A DNA stretch of 64,000 nt from Plazaster borealis. Its lineage: Eukaryota; Echinodermata; Asteroidea; Forcipulatida; Labidiasteridae. Of this stretch, positions 1-11,578 are shown piece by piece. The number at the start of each line of letters is the position of its first letter. Within the stretch, counting starts at the first letter, position 1. The position numbers and the translations under genes were made by a program. Location: contig CM037469.1 in the NCBI GenBank assembly GCA_021014325.1, forward strand, positions 16,108,201 to 16,172,200, read 5' to 3'. The notes under the pieces were generated by a model. It searched no databases. It was not told the origin of the DNA and saw nothing but the letters and a program-made list of their open reading frames with translations.

Positions 1-372
1 AAGTGACGACGAGACCGTTATTCTGGTCATTTTGAAGTGAGAAAGAGACCGTTATTCCGGTCATTTTGTTGTGAGAAAGAGACCGTTATTCCGGTCATTT
101 TGTAGTGACAAAGAGACATTAATTCTGGTCATTTTGAAGTGATGAAGAGACCGTTCATTTTTGTAATTTTGAATTGAAGCGATGAAGAGACCATTATTTT
201 GGTCATTTTTAAATAAAAAAGAGACTTTCATTCTGGTAATTTTGAAGTGACAAAGGGACCATTATTCTGGTCATTTTGAAGCAATGAGAGACCGTTATTC
301 TGGTCATTTTGAAGTGACAAAGAGACCATAATTTTTTGTAATTTTTAGGTGACGAAGAGATTGATTTTTCTG
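1..372 (+). repeat. Minisatellite, about 34-bp unit, about 11 copies, entering from the left
   Basis: The unit resembles GAAAGAGACCGTTATTCCGG followed by TCATTTTGTAGTGA. The copies at 36-140 are most alike and later ones are diverged. The array begins before the window, so its true length is unknown. Confidence 0.85.
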
Positions 373-394
373 GTTATTTTGAGGAAGAGATTGC

Positions 395-596
395 ATTCTG
401 CATTTATGCATAAATCGTTTATTCAGATTCAAATGTTTTTAGGTAAAAATTTATCCTAACCATATTACTTTGAAGGGAATCCTTTCTCAAAATAGTTCAT
501 ACTATCAACAGCTTCAGTGCTTTTCACCAATAAGGCTAAGTTTTTATGGTCATTATTTTGTGTGGTATTTACCAATCTATGACCCTACCTTTCAGA
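395..596 (+). repeat. Right half of a TTAAAGGTAGGGT-type foldback
   Basis: TCGTTTATTCAGATTCAAATG through TACTATCAACAGCTTCAGTG to CAATCTATGACCCTACCTTT. Matches the right half of 43395-43844; the left half is missing. Confidence 0.55.
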
Positions 597-1373
597 GGTT
601 AATGCAAATGAACAATTTGGAAATCTTGTATATGTCAGTTCACACATACAACAAATTTTTCCGTTAATTTTGCTACACGCTGCCACAAAGTCCTCATTCA
701 CACAAAACTATCCCGAGGCCAGGCCGTTGACTTTGGAACAACAAGTTCAAACATCACAAATAGCAGGCAGATTTTAAATCAAGATCCCATCCACTATGAA
801 CAAAATCATTGAAACCGACTTGAGCATTAAATAAACAATCAAGATCAAGCACTAAATAAAAATAAGTCACGGCAGTTTGTTGACATGGAAATGAACCAAA
901 ATATGATCAAATATCAAGATATGTGAATTTTCTCATTACAACTCCTATCATCATACGCCAACATGTGAACATGTAGGTCTCGGCACTGACAATTTATTTT
1001 GACAATCAAATTTCTCCAATCTCCCTCCAGCCCTACAGCTAAATATATATATATTTTGTTTTCTTCCCGAGCCACATATCTAGAGAATTTAATTTATGGA
1101 TTTAATATGTCATGGTATTAACCATCTCCTGCAGGGAAGATTTTGCCGGGGCAGATTGAATTTCGATGGACAAACCTTACTTGGATTTCTCTTGATTAAG
1201 GCGAGAGACTCAAATGCGACCGTGATCCATTTTCCATTATGATGTTAGCGTAACGCAATAATCTCTGCAGCTAACTGATAGATGAAACCACACAGAGATG
1301 TAACAGCTGTCTCTTTTTAAAGGGAAAGTGTAGTATCTGCTTAGCGAAAACTGAGTTGTGTAAATTACCAGCT
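597..1373. other. No recognisable feature
   Basis: AT-rich DNA with no convincing ORF, repeat family or RNA gene. Confidence 0.4.
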
Positions 1374-1950
1374 GGGCTCAATTTCATAGAGCTGCTTATA
1401 AAGGCAAAGTATACCTTTGGTTTTTGGAACCGTTCGATTGTTCTTATCCCATGTAAATGTAGATATAATATACAATAAAACTAGCCTGTGAAAATTCAAT
1501 TCAAAAAGTGTATCGTTTTTTGAGATATCGCCAAATAACAGGAGCGGTTATGTCCACACGAGGAACAATAATCCGTAAATGGAATACACAATCTGAGAAA
1601 CGTTTCATGCAGAAACATTTCTCAGATTGAAATGTTTTTGAATCCACTCTCACCGATACAACATTTCTTTGAAGAGAATTGTTTCTCAAAATGTTATACA
1701 TGTACATTGTCATCAGCAACTGTGCTTCTTACTAAGTAAGTTTTTATGTTCATTAATTTTTTGAGTAATTACCAAAGGTATACCATCCCTGTAAGGACAA
1801 AATGTAACTAAGCACAGACCAATATTTTGCTTAGCAGGACGAGTTACCAGCCAAAATGCCATGTCACATGTACCATTTGTGACTGGTTTCTTGCAAATTC
1901 TTGCCCAGCAGAAATTTGTTCAGCAGCTCTATGAAATTAGCACCGACCTT
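1374..1950. mobile_element. Foldback element with another foldback nested inside
   Basis: Outer ends are GGGCTCAATTTCATAGAGCT and CAGCAGCTCTATGAAATTAG. A TTAAAGG-type element (1403-1790) with ends AAGTATACCTTTGG and CCAAAGGTATACC, and with a central GAGAAACGTTTCATGCAGAAACATTTCTC palindrome-like core, is inserted within it. Confidence 0.6.
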
Positions 1951-3246
1951 CATTGTTAAGGAAAGATACATGTAGTGCAATCACTCTCCTCTGAACTCTT
2001 TACTTAACCTTGTCTGAGGACTGCAAAAAAGCACTCCTTAAAATTAACAGCGGATTAAAATAAAATCTCTGAAACAATTTATTAACAACTGGAAATTACC
2101 TACAGTACTGAAAGTTTAAGCTCAATTGGTCATCAGAGTCACAAGAGAATTCAAGTTATAAACCACAAAGGAAACTTGACATAAATTTTCCCTAGGTAAA
2201 GGTCAATTTTGGGTTGAAAAAAGAAAAATTTACGAGAGAATTCACAAGAGATTTGTGAAAAAAACACATCAGTTTTAATTGTTTTCAAACGAGGCTTTCC
2301 ACGCCTCGATTTTCAGATCAAGTCAACGGGAGATAATATTAATTTCTTGTTACTCATTTCGCAAAAAATTATAGCATTGAAGTCACATTCCCAACAGGAC
2401 CAATTTTTATAGGCTTACCATGTAAGTAACATGTATACACTGTCGTGTAAATCTAAAAAACATTTATCTAATTTAAAATCTTCAATGTTACAATGTACAG
2501 TATGCACACCCTTTAAATAAACTGAAAGTTTGTTGAATGATTTTATAACCAAGTTTGCATAACAACAAACGAAATACACAATATTGTTGTGTCTCTTTTA
2601 CTACAGGGTGCATCTTAAATAGACTGTGTTCACAAAATCTTCCACTCCTCCCCTTTATGGGGGGAGGGGGGTGAAGTCACCGGACATACATTTCATAATA
2701 ACGAAGGAAAAAAATTAGGCCTTATAATTTTTGACAAAGGGGAAGGGACACTAACCAATTAAAGTTTTCACTTGGCCTAACGTACACACATCCCAATCAA
2801 TCATGAATTTCAACTTAAAATAATACTGATGTGTCTACCTACATCGTCCTCGCTGTGTTTAGGACTACCGTGTTTAGTTTCAGTGGAATTTCACTTGGTC
2901 AGGGAGAACCCCAAATCAATACAGTTTCTCTGCTTGACTGTACTGTAACAACTTGGCATTTCCACCGTGCCGTTCAACACTAGTTGTTTGTTGCTCTAGT
3001 TTTGGCCGTATTTATTTTAGCAGTTACACTCCGGCTGTTTATGGAAATGAGAATTTACACTGACAATCAATTTTGACATTTTATTTTGTAAAAAAATACT
3101 GGCATGTGTGTGTTTTTGGAGGAATATTTAATCATGCATGTAGATTATAGCCTTAATTATTAAAATCAAGTTTTTGGATGAGGAGCACGTGAAATTTGAG
3201 AATGAGATGGAAGATTGTTACAAAACTGTAATGAAAATATGTTTTA
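1951..3246. other. Mostly unassigned; foldback remnant at 2108-2516
   Basis: 2108-2516 contains AAGCTCAATTGGTCATCAGAG and ends GTATGCACACCCTTTAA, an old TTAAAGG-family copy. A G-rich run lies at 2658-2673. Nothing else recognised. Confidence 0.4.
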
Positions 3247-3574
3247 AAGGTAGGGTCATACTGACCCCAAAAATTGTGTTATTAAAGTCACCTGGAAATA
3301 TATATATATTTTTTTTTACATAATCTGAGTATGTATATTAACAATAAAACAATTTTTTGAGTAATTGTTTGTCACAATTTATGTTAAAAAAAAACAAAGG
3401 ATAAAGTTGTTTGGAGGTGACTCCGCCCATCCCTTTTTGTGACGTCAATCGAGGCAGACTTCGCCGCGATCGAAGATCGACCCCCCTCGAACTTGCCTGC
3501 ATTTACGTACAAGCAGTGAGCTTGTACGTTTTGTTTGGTTATCCCGAAAAAAGGATTTTTCGTGCATTTTTCCG

Positions 3575-3800
3575 GCAATGCCGATCAGGTGTATTGCTGC
3601 TGGATGCAGCAAAACGACTAAAGATGGGGTCAGCTAGCATTTTTTTTCCCAGCAGATCCCAAATATATCGAAAGTCAGGCTAACGAGGGCAAAGTGGTCC
3701 GGTCCGATGTCGTTTTCAGAGCTGCAGCGAACATGTTTCTGGTGTTCGGATCGACTTGAGTTGTATGCCGCGTCGCGGCACGCCGATCCGATTTGCATCA
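3575..3800 (+). pseudogene. Broken THAP-type zinc-finger coding fragment
   Basis: ATG at 3578 opens MPIRCIAAGCSKTTKDGVS, the usual start of a THAP domain with a C-x4-C pair, and stops at once (TAG at about 3634). Other frames then read FPADPK and, further on, LTRAKWSGP and CSDR, which are in THAP order but not in one frame. A stop and at least two frame changes show it is not a working gene. An upstream CRE-like TGACGTCA at 3440 would suit a former promoter. Confidence 0.5.
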
Positions 3801-4120
3801 CGGGCCGTTAAAATAACTCGCATTATCCGTGTTCTCGTTATGACCGTGCTCGTATCTTCCGTTTTTTAAGACATAGAAACGCGCATGGGACAGTTCGGAA
3901 CCGGTGAAAAACCTCGTATAAACGTCGACTGTACACTGTCCTAGGACGTCCGAATACGAAAACGCATCATACTGATCCAGACGTAATGTACAGGGCCAGA
4001 CTACACATTTTCTCTTCCAATATCCCGCGCCTCGATTGATGTCACGAACAGCGCCATGTAAACGGGGCCTATTTTTAAATTTGTAATAAAAAAAAACCCA
4101 CAATTTTTAAACCTTAGTTA

Positions 4121-4292
4121 ATTGTTTATTCACATTCCACTCATAACAATGTATATATTAACAACAAAAGCTTTATTTTGACAAAATACCACTGCCAGGT
4201 GCCTTTAAGTGTTTATTCACATTCCACTCATAAAAATGTATTTAACGACAAAAGCTTTATTTTGACAAAATACCACTGCCAGGTGCCTTTAA
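4121..4292. repeat. Tandem duplication (two copies, about 86 bp)
   Basis: TTCACATTCCACTCATAACAATGTAT and GCTTTATTTTGACAAAATACC are repeated in order at 4209-4292, with about 6 differences including a small deletion. It is the right terminus of the element above. Confidence 0.85.
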
Positions 4293-4900
4293 AGCTTAAC
4301 TTGTTATAAAGATGGTAATGGATGAAAGTAAGCATCCTGCGGACGTATTTCATTGTGATAGCGAGTTTGCCTCTTTCAAGAAAATCTAAAGGTGCAAGGA
4401 GATTGATGAGTGAAAAATCCTGACATGTCACATGGCTGAATGAAGTCTGTACATATGTAATTAATTATGAACTGCTACGCTACAATATACACAAAAAATC
4501 CAAACCCAAAACATGCGAAACCGCCTCCTAAAAACCTTGGAAATTGTTGGCTTTTTCAAATCCTTCATGCAGTTTTGCACACATTGTACTAAATACCCTT
4601 AATTCTATTAGAATGAACTGCAGCTTTTCAACTGATAATAACAGCCCGATATGGAATGTACCTTTGGTCTTTTCAGATTATATTGGCGCCAGCATGTACT
4701 ATGCAACCCGAGTTGCACATAAATTGTTTAACACCCGTGAAGATTGTATTGAAAAAAAGAGAGCTTTATTGTGTACTAGTGAATAGTGATCCCGGCGAAC
4801 AATTCACTGTAATTGTAAGGTACAAAAAAATACTTTGAGGAAGTTGATGATGTGGAATTGTACTTGAAAACTGTGACTATTGTTTGTTACAGGGCTCTTT
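4293..4900. other. No recognisable feature
   Basis: Unassigned DNA. The short ORFs here show no family resemblance. Confidence 0.4.
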
Positions 4901-4904
4901 TGGT

Positions 4905-5525
4905 GGAAAATCCAAATGACCGCAGGGCTTGTACAATGTACATGTAGCTCAAAATATTTACTGGACCAGAATTTGTTTTACAAGACCAGATTCCAAATGA
5001 GAAAAAAAACTTGCTGACACAGTATTCAGCTTGCTTCAAGGTTCAAGGTTCAGTTTATTTCCACAGTATCAAAAATCAAAAAGACAATATCAAACAGCAG
5101 TCAAAAGAAATCATTACAACAATGAAAAAAATTTGTTTCACAACATAGGTTTGAAGAAATAGATGCAAAACAATGTTGACACTGCGGAGGGATCCATTTA
5201 AGAAGCAAAGCTTGTAGACAATGGTCCCTTATGACATGCATATTGCATTCAACTGTTTTATTTGAATAAATACTAAGACATGTAAGAGAAGATTTAGGCC
5301 TAGATCTCATTTGTCTGTCATACTTTGTTACTCAACAGAATTGAAAGGTATTTATCAGACCCAAAGTCAACATTTGAACGTAATTTGTTTTTTTATTACA
5401 CAGTGCAGGTATTGTTATTCAACTGAAAAACACAGGACAGCCGGACTTGTTTGGTCTTGAGTTTACTGGCCCCATGCTAATATCACTGGCCTCGGGCCTG
5501 TGGTCCAGTGTAAAATTCAAGCCCT
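4905..5525 (+). repeat. Long dispersed repeat (same as 23408-24092)
   Basis: Starts GCAGGGCTTG, includes TACTCAACAGAATTGAAAGG and CCAAAGTCAACATTTGAACG, and ends GGTCCAGTGTAAAATTCAAG. Confidence 0.6.
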
Positions 5526-5747
5526 GTGTTACAATACATATGTCAATAAAATATTGGGTCACCTTTTTCTAAGGTAGAACCTTCCCTTTAACCCTCTACA
5601 GGGAATCAGCTGACTTTATATTCCTTTAAAAAAAATTATAAATAATAATAAAGTAATTCTAGACAATAATAATGTTATATGTTAATGAAAATGTAGGTTT
5701 TCCAACTCATTTTCTGCAAAAAAGCAGCCTATTTCACTTTCATAAAT

Positions 5748-8700
5748 GGGGTGTTTCAAAATAACGTGAAATGTTGACAAAAGGCCTCGTAACAGGTAGC
5801 CCCCGACTAACTGTGACTACCTAGTTGTTGTATGCATTTTCTTCCTTCTTAGGCAATGTCTAGGTTGTGCGCACTTCAGAATTTCATCTCAGAATGGACA
5901 GTTTCTCAAAATTTGCCCAAATGTGTCCCATACATAATGCTTTTTTGCCTTTTTTATGTCAACCAGGAAGAGTACCATGATTTCAACAGAGAATTTGTAA
6001 ACTATAGGAAACAAAGGTGTTTCTAATTTATTTCTTCAGAAATAGGTTCCAAATTCATGTCAGTGGCCGGCTTTTGGTTATTGTGTCTTTAGTTAGATTT
6101 TGGGGAGAGAGTGAACTTTGAGTGTCTTCGTAACACTTTTCTTGCCTTTTCTACAACTTTTTCATGGTTCCAATTAAGGTGTGTTGATAAACAGATAGAG
6201 CTGGATTAAAATGTTTTGGAGACTGTTACAAACTGCTACTTTGATACAAAATGATGTACAATGTATGGGTGAGCATATCACTAATTGCCAGCAGTCGTCA
6301 AGTAAAGTTTGCCTTGGTACATGTCCCATGGATGCGTAATGCAAATTTAGCTGTTTTTACGTGTTTATATTACTGCCTGAACTATTTGTAGTTAATTGCT
6401 AAAATACACTTTGCAACATTGCTTTGTATTCCCCCATCCATATAAAGCCATTCGGGGGTGCTGGTCGACACTTGTGGTCTTCTACTGAGACCATCTGTTA
6501 ACCTGGTCCTGTTTGTCCCATGCGTAACGCCAGAAATTTACACATGGCACACAATTTTGACATCATTCTAAGAGTTAATAAGAATGTAACCAGTTCTAAC
6601 CAGAGCTGGTTACCTAGATACTTTATTTTAATAGGCATTTCTTGTTTGATTTACACTGGAATCACAAGTTGCCTTAAGTGTAAAGCCCTATTTTAGGAAA
6701 AATTGATTTGTCCCATGCATAACGCTATCTTCATGTACATGTAGGTAGGATCTTCCAGATAAAATTTGATCATGCTGTTATGTAGCACTAAGGTATAGAA
6801 ATAGAAAACAATTACTAACTTGGTTTGATACCATTCAGCTTGTTTGTGAGGCATGATTCAAAAGTGGTGTCCCACGCATAACGCTTTTAGCCTTAACATT
6901 ATGTATGGGACAAAATTTTTAAAACCTTGAATTTCAGTCTTGTTTTTGGTGTAGTGGTATGATATTAGGAATAGTAAAGAAATAATATCATGGTTTGATA
7001 CCATTACAGCTTGTTTGTGGAGCATGATTAAAAACTGGTGTCCCATGCATAACGCTTTAAGCCTTCAGAGTTACATCTGGAATATAACTTTAAAAAGCTA
7101 GGATTTAGTCTAGTCTTTGGTCCAATGTTACATGTACAGTATGTCTTTAGTGTAAAAATAGTTGAAAACATCCTTTTGAACTCTTCTTCATACTGTATAA
7201 CAAAAATGATTGGTGCAGAATTATTAGAAGAAATCAGAAAAAAGGAATTTTTTGGCAAGACTTGAAGAATTAAAAGACTGAAAGGGGAGTCTCGTCTGAT
7301 TGGCTATTGGCTCTGAGGTACATGTACAGTACTACATTGTACCCCACTGCCTCAAGGGAAGGGAGTATAGTGACATGATCTTGACAACCTACATGTAGGC
7401 TAGACTAGTACGTTTTTAAAGTTCAGTGAGACGGGTTTTAAGATTTTTACCTTGTCCAGAACAATTCAAAATTTCACTATTAATTTCTATAAAACACAGG
7501 TCTACTAAAATAAGCCCTAATGCAAACTTTTAGAACAAATCAACAGACCAAATTTTTTAGCTTGCATTTCCTGGCTTCGGCTGTTAATCTTTTGCACTCT
7601 GATGTTTCACTGTCCGCCACATGAACTGGGGTAATCAAAACGTGCTTTTGTTTGCCAACAGCAGCACCAAAGGGTTTTACTGCTCACTCCAGTCCAGAGC
7701 AGTGGTGGCTATTCCCCGGGTATGCCCAATTGCTAGGGTAGACCAGGGGTAAAGCGATCCAATAAAAGGGCCCGCCATTATTCCCTGTGGATGCTCCTGG
7801 GGAAAAGACTAATGTAGTGGGTTATTAATATGGAACAATCCTACCTGGACAGGCTTAACACTTTGGGAAAAAGATTTCTAAACGTAGAGCGTTTTTAAAC
7901 CTATCTTTTATTGCGAAACAGATAATTTTGAATACCTACTTTAATTGTAAGTTTCTGAGCATTTTAAGGTTAGCTGCAAGCATTTCGATGTTCTCACTTT
8001 CATCATGGTATTTAAACCTAGAACAGAATATTTTTAACATTCTGCAGCTATACATTTCCCCAAAGGGTACGATGACCAAAGCCAACCAAACAAAACAACT
8101 TACCAGCACCCAAATCTTGATAGCCGATGTACATTACATGTAGCAATGGATACTTCCTGACATTTTTCCCATGCTGAACTTGTTTCTCCCATGAATATTG
8201 CTATGCAATGTCTTGTGTTTTTTCATTTTATACACAGAAAAGATTTAGTCATGTAGTACTTGTGCTATTTGTGTGTTACTCTTACATTCTTATGATGTCT
8301 ACTTGTAGTAGGTAGGACTTGATATATGTAGTTAGCCTTCTGTTCTTTCTGTAGTGATTGTTCACCGAAGAGATCCTTTTGTAGCACTACATGTTATGTA
8401 CATGCTAAACTTATGATTGGTGTGTGGATAAACCAGATAAATGTTTTTATATGGTTAAACCCTGAAGGATATATTGTTTATGGATGACTGACAATAGACC
8501 ATCCAAAAAAAAAATCATCAGCATAGAAATGAATTGTTCTTGACATTGTTCCATGCGTAACAGGGCTGTCCCATGCATAACGCTATGCAATTGCGATCTC
8601 TTAAGTTGTTCATCTGCACAGTGTGAAGTTGAAATCAAATACAAACTTCAATCATGTCATGTATTTATGTGTAATTCCTAATGGTGTCTATGATTTACGT

Positions 8701-9134
8701 AGGATTTATTTAGATAATTAGATTTTTGTTTATTTTGTAGTGATTGGTCACTAGAGTGATTCTTTCGTAGCACCATGCTGTATGTCTAACTGTGGTGTAG
8801 ATGAATCCAGCCAGTGTTTACTTAGATTTTGTTTTTGTTTTTTTCCCCAGGTGTATGTATTCCTAATTAAACTAAGCTTTTAAATTAGGTTTATAATGCT
8901 TTTTAAAAACTTTCTGTAGGGCAACAATTGCCATTGTCCCATGCATAACAGCAGTGGGGTTGCTATTTTCAAGGTCTCGCCAATAGTTAAATAGAGGGAG
9001 CATTAGAATTTCCTCTTGGTTTCAATAAACATAACACCTGGCTATAAAAAATATGTTGTCGAAAGCTTTTTTTAGCATACTCAAATTTTTGACACTTTGG
9101 TTGACACATATTTCACATTATTTTGAAACACCCC
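5748..9134. mobile_element. 3.39-kb TIR element with at least nine copies of a 16-mer
   Basis: Left end GGGGTGTTTCAAAATAACGT (with GAAATGTTGAC) at 5748 and its inverse at 9099-9134, with one or two mismatches over about 25 bases. A flanking AAAT on each side may be a target duplication. Inside are repeated blocks: GTCCCATGCRTAACGC-like 16-mers, all on the plus strand; a 172-bp repeat (6830-6885 and 7000-7056); and a roughly 370-400-bp repeat (8280-8580 and 8680-8950). No transposase-like ORF is present, so it would be non-autonomous. Superfamily not recognised. Confidence 0.65.
5925..8951 (+). repeat. Recurrent 16-mer GTCCCATGCRTAACGC
   Basis: Copies at 5925, 6323 (with a 4-base insertion), 6515, 6710, 6869, 7040, 8548, 8568 and 8936. 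Five are exact or one change from GTCCCATGCATAACGC, although the sequences between them are much more diverged. All are on one strand and all lie inside the TIR element. Confidence 0.85.
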
Positions 9135-9204
9135 AAATGTACATGTCAAGTGTATTCAGCGATTTTACCTCCTCAGTTGAAACTGTCAATGAGACAATCA
9201 ACAT

Positions 9205-9350
9205 TTAGGGCTAGATACATGTAGCTCAGTTGGTAGAGCGTTGGCACATTAATCCAGAGGTCAAAAGTTCATGTCCCGCTTAAGTCAACTTGTCTTTGTT
9301 TAACCAAAAATTGCTTAAGAGTTGCCCAATCAGTTTCCCTTGTGGTTTAT
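9205..9350 (+). repeat. tRNA-derived SINE, family A copy
   Basis: GTAGCTCAGTTGGTAGAGCG (box A) and GGTCAAAAGTTCATGTCC (weakened box B), then TTGTCTTTGTTTAACC and CAATCAGTTTCCCTTGTGGT. The 3' part is shared with 59940-60000, so copies include a conserved tail beyond the tRNA head. Confidence 0.7.
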
Positions 9351-10029
9351 TACTGAATAATGTAATAAATATTTCAGTTGTAAACATGTACAGTGTGTGA
9401 AGTACATATATATGTGAGTGTTTTTCCTTTTACTTGCATAGCAAAAATGCTCCACACAAAAAATAATCATTTGTTGTACATGTACTCACAAACGTTCAGT
9501 GTGCACACAAACACTCTCAATCTAAATATTTTTAAAGCAAACTTGCTGGTTGAAATCATTTCCGTGAGATGGATGAATGTAGTGTACATGTATGCCAAGC
9601 AGTAGTGTACAGTATGTATGCCAAGCAGCCAAATAACCCAAAAGAACAAATTACTGATTGCTACGTGATGTATGGCTCCCGACTGCACATTTTGCAGCGT
9701 CACTAACTGGTTAAAAGGAAAACCCTATCACGTCAACAGCTGGGTCCGTAGAAGCCAATTATTATCGGACTGTTTGTTTTTCTAGACACAATTAATCTTC
9801 CCTAGTCGGCAGGGACAGCCTCAATAACGATAATGCCAACCTTTGGCACAAACAAGTAATTCTGGAATAATTAGCGAAGCTACATTAGGTTGTATCGGTC
9901 TGAACAAAACCTGTAGCATTGAATTTGTTTCAAAGTTGCCCATCACAAGGTCCACAGGCTTCTTAAGGTGAGGGCTAAAAAAGTGGGGAGTAGGAGGGCT
10001 GGGGTGGAGGGGGAAAAAAAGAAAACTGC
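9351..10029. other. No confident feature
   Basis: Short ORFs only. A minus-strand frame at 9825-9960 (SMLQVLF, SLIIPELL) faintly recalls the PARG macrodomain and is discussed with the PARG-like exon; it is not called as a gene. Confidence 0.35.
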
Positions 10030-10410
10030 TTAAAGGTATCGTACACGTTTGGTAATGACTCAAAACAAATATTAGCATAAAAACTTACTTGGTAACAAGC
10101 AATGGAGAGCTGTTGATAGTATAAAACATTGTAGGAAATGACTCCCTCTTAAGTAACGTAGTTTTTGAGAAAGAGGTAATTTCTCAATAAAATAATAAAA
10201 ACTTGAAGCAAGAAGTTTTTATTCCTATCTGAATGCACACAAATTTGTACAACAAGGGTGTTTTTTCTTTCATCATTTTCTTGCAACTCCGATGACCAAT
10301 TGAGCCCAAATTTTCACAGGCTTGTTATTTTAAGCATATACAAATGTTGGGATACACCAAGTGAGAACACTGGTCTTTGACAATTTCCAAATGTGTTCAG
10401 TACCTTTAAA
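10030..10410. mobile_element. Foldback element, TTAAAGG...GTACACGTTTGG family
   Basis: Starts TTAAAGGTATCGTACACGTT and ends AATGTGTTCAGTACCTTTAAA. Close relative of 34374-34729. Confidence 0.8.
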
Positions 10411-10699
10411 TATTGTATTAAGAGGAAAACAGGAAATGGGTAAAGTGAGTACATTTTATGTACTAATCATCGTAGCGCGCAAGAAGAAGTCAGACAGACC
10501 TGTACATATTGTACAATAGTTTTTGCCTTGGGTACAGATACTGTAAATGGATGTGAACAGTAAGGGGGACGAACATTTTAATGACTGGAATCAGAAATTA
10601 TGAATAATACAGATATTTGTTTGAGACATTCACATTGAACACTGACACATTCATTTTAGAACATTAAAACAATGAATATTTTGGGTTCAGATTAGTAAG

Positions 10700-10960
10700 A
10701 ACTTCTAACGATGACTAGAGCAAGCTAGTCGAAACGTTGAGACCTATTAAGAGCTCACTCTGCAGCAGTGTAGTTATTAACGAGAAGTCCCCCCGATCCA
10801 CTAAGTGAAAGTAGTAGTCCCGGCCGATTTCCTACCTGCCGCACAGGTAGTAGTTAATAAGCGGGACAGTTCTTTTCAGAACTGAGAAGTCTCCCGAATT
10901 CCGAATATTCTACTCTGCGGCAGTAGAATAAAAAGCAATGACAAGTTCTCAAAAAACCAA
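10700..10960 (+). repeat. Hammerhead-like / hairpin repeat, copy 1
   Basis: A GACTAG...CTAGTC stem (10713-10730) is followed by GAAACGTTGAG (10731-10741), then a CAGTTCTTTTCAGAACTG hairpin at 10867-10884. The same parts occur in the same order at 23832-23895 and 56254-56316. Confidence 0.5.
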
Positions 10961-11164
10961 ATCTACAGACATGTAGCAAGTATAGATATGGTGTTATTGC
11001 AAACCAAATATATAGTAACTTCTAAAAGGTTTTAAAAAAACGTACAGGAAATATGTCCTTTGATGTGCATTTCCAGGTGAAGTTAGCCATTTAAAACCAT
11101 GAAAGACAAGCAATTTGCTGAAAGAAATACACAAATCCAATTTTGTACAAAAACCCAGGAGGTT

Positions 11165-11578
11165 TCATATCACGACTTTCGTACATGTACCTTCCTGATG
11201 TAGTGAATACTGCACTCCTTCTTGTGGGCACCATCTCTCCATGTCCTCGGCCAGCCTTGCTATCGTCGGCAGCACTCTCCTGAAGAAGACGCCCCTCTCC
11301 GTCTCCGAAGCAACATGCTCAAGAAAGTGCCCGAGCCCAACAAAAGGGTGACTTGTCTCCACAAGGGGCTCATCCGTGTGCCAGTTGAACTGACTAGGGT
11401 GAGCCGCACGGTACACGTTCCCGAGAGCCGGCAGGAGGGCCTCGGTGTTCAGGACCTTGGAGAGATGCTTCAGGGAGGTTTTGACGTTGCTCCATGATGG
11501 CTGGTCACAGGGTAGGGACACTGTGTGTCTCCTTGCCTCCAGGCTCCATGGCTGGCATGGTTCCTCACTAGCAGACAT
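11165..11578 (-). CDS. Orphan exon similar to the PARG (poly(ADP-ribose) glycohydrolase) helical domain
   Basis: A 137-codon open frame from ATG at 11578, clearly GC-richer than its surroundings. Seen: HTVSLPCDQPSW, NVKTSLKHLSKVLN, then GLGHFLEHVASETERGVFF and RRVLPTIARLAEDM. The order LPC, a tryptophan helix, then FW/FLxxxxxETExxxFFxxxLPxI resembles the helical domain that precedes the macrodomain in PARG, which removes poly(ADP-ribose). A splice acceptor (CTACTTTCCAG) lies just before the ATG and a donor (GGAAG|GTACAT) at 11191, so the coding part may be 11191-11578. No catalytic macrodomain (GGG-x6-8-QEE) is visible downstream, so it may be a fragment or belong to a broken gene. Confidence 0.5.
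   Translation of the reverse strand: MSASEEPCQPWSLEARRHTVSLPCDQPSWSNVKTSLKHLSKVLNTEALLPALGNVYRAAHPSQFNWHTDEPLVETSHPFVGLGHFLEHVASETERGVFFRRVLPTIARLAEDMERWCPQEGVQYSLHQEGTCTKVVI

Larger units (their letters stand above)
3281..4292. mobile_element. Element with decayed THAP-domain sequence and TTAAAGGCACCTGG-like ends
   Basis: Left end ATTAAAGTCACCTGG (3279-3293); the right end is the inverse of TAAAGGCACCTGGCAG, present twice in a tandem duplication (4121-4206, 4209-4292). Inner inverted blocks GTGACGTCAATCGAGGC (3439) and GCCTCGATTGATGTCAC (4030) pair. The interior is CG-rich, unlike its surroundings, and holds the THAP-like fragment at 3575-3800. Looks like a non-autonomous DNA transposon. 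Confidence 0.55.

Noticed and set aside
1..372. CRISPR-like repeats at the left edge
   Set aside because: 34-bp units are contiguous with no spacers and drift gradually; minisatellite.
9205..9290. Bona fide tRNA gene
   Set aside because: The box A and B words are present, but acceptor pairing fails and the same extended sequence recurs at three other loci with a shared non-tRNA tail; it is a SINE.
9671..9780. ATG opening MAPDCTFCSVTNWLKG on the plus strand
   Set aside because: Two close cysteines suggest a zinc finger, but it stops after about 35 codons and nothing continues it.
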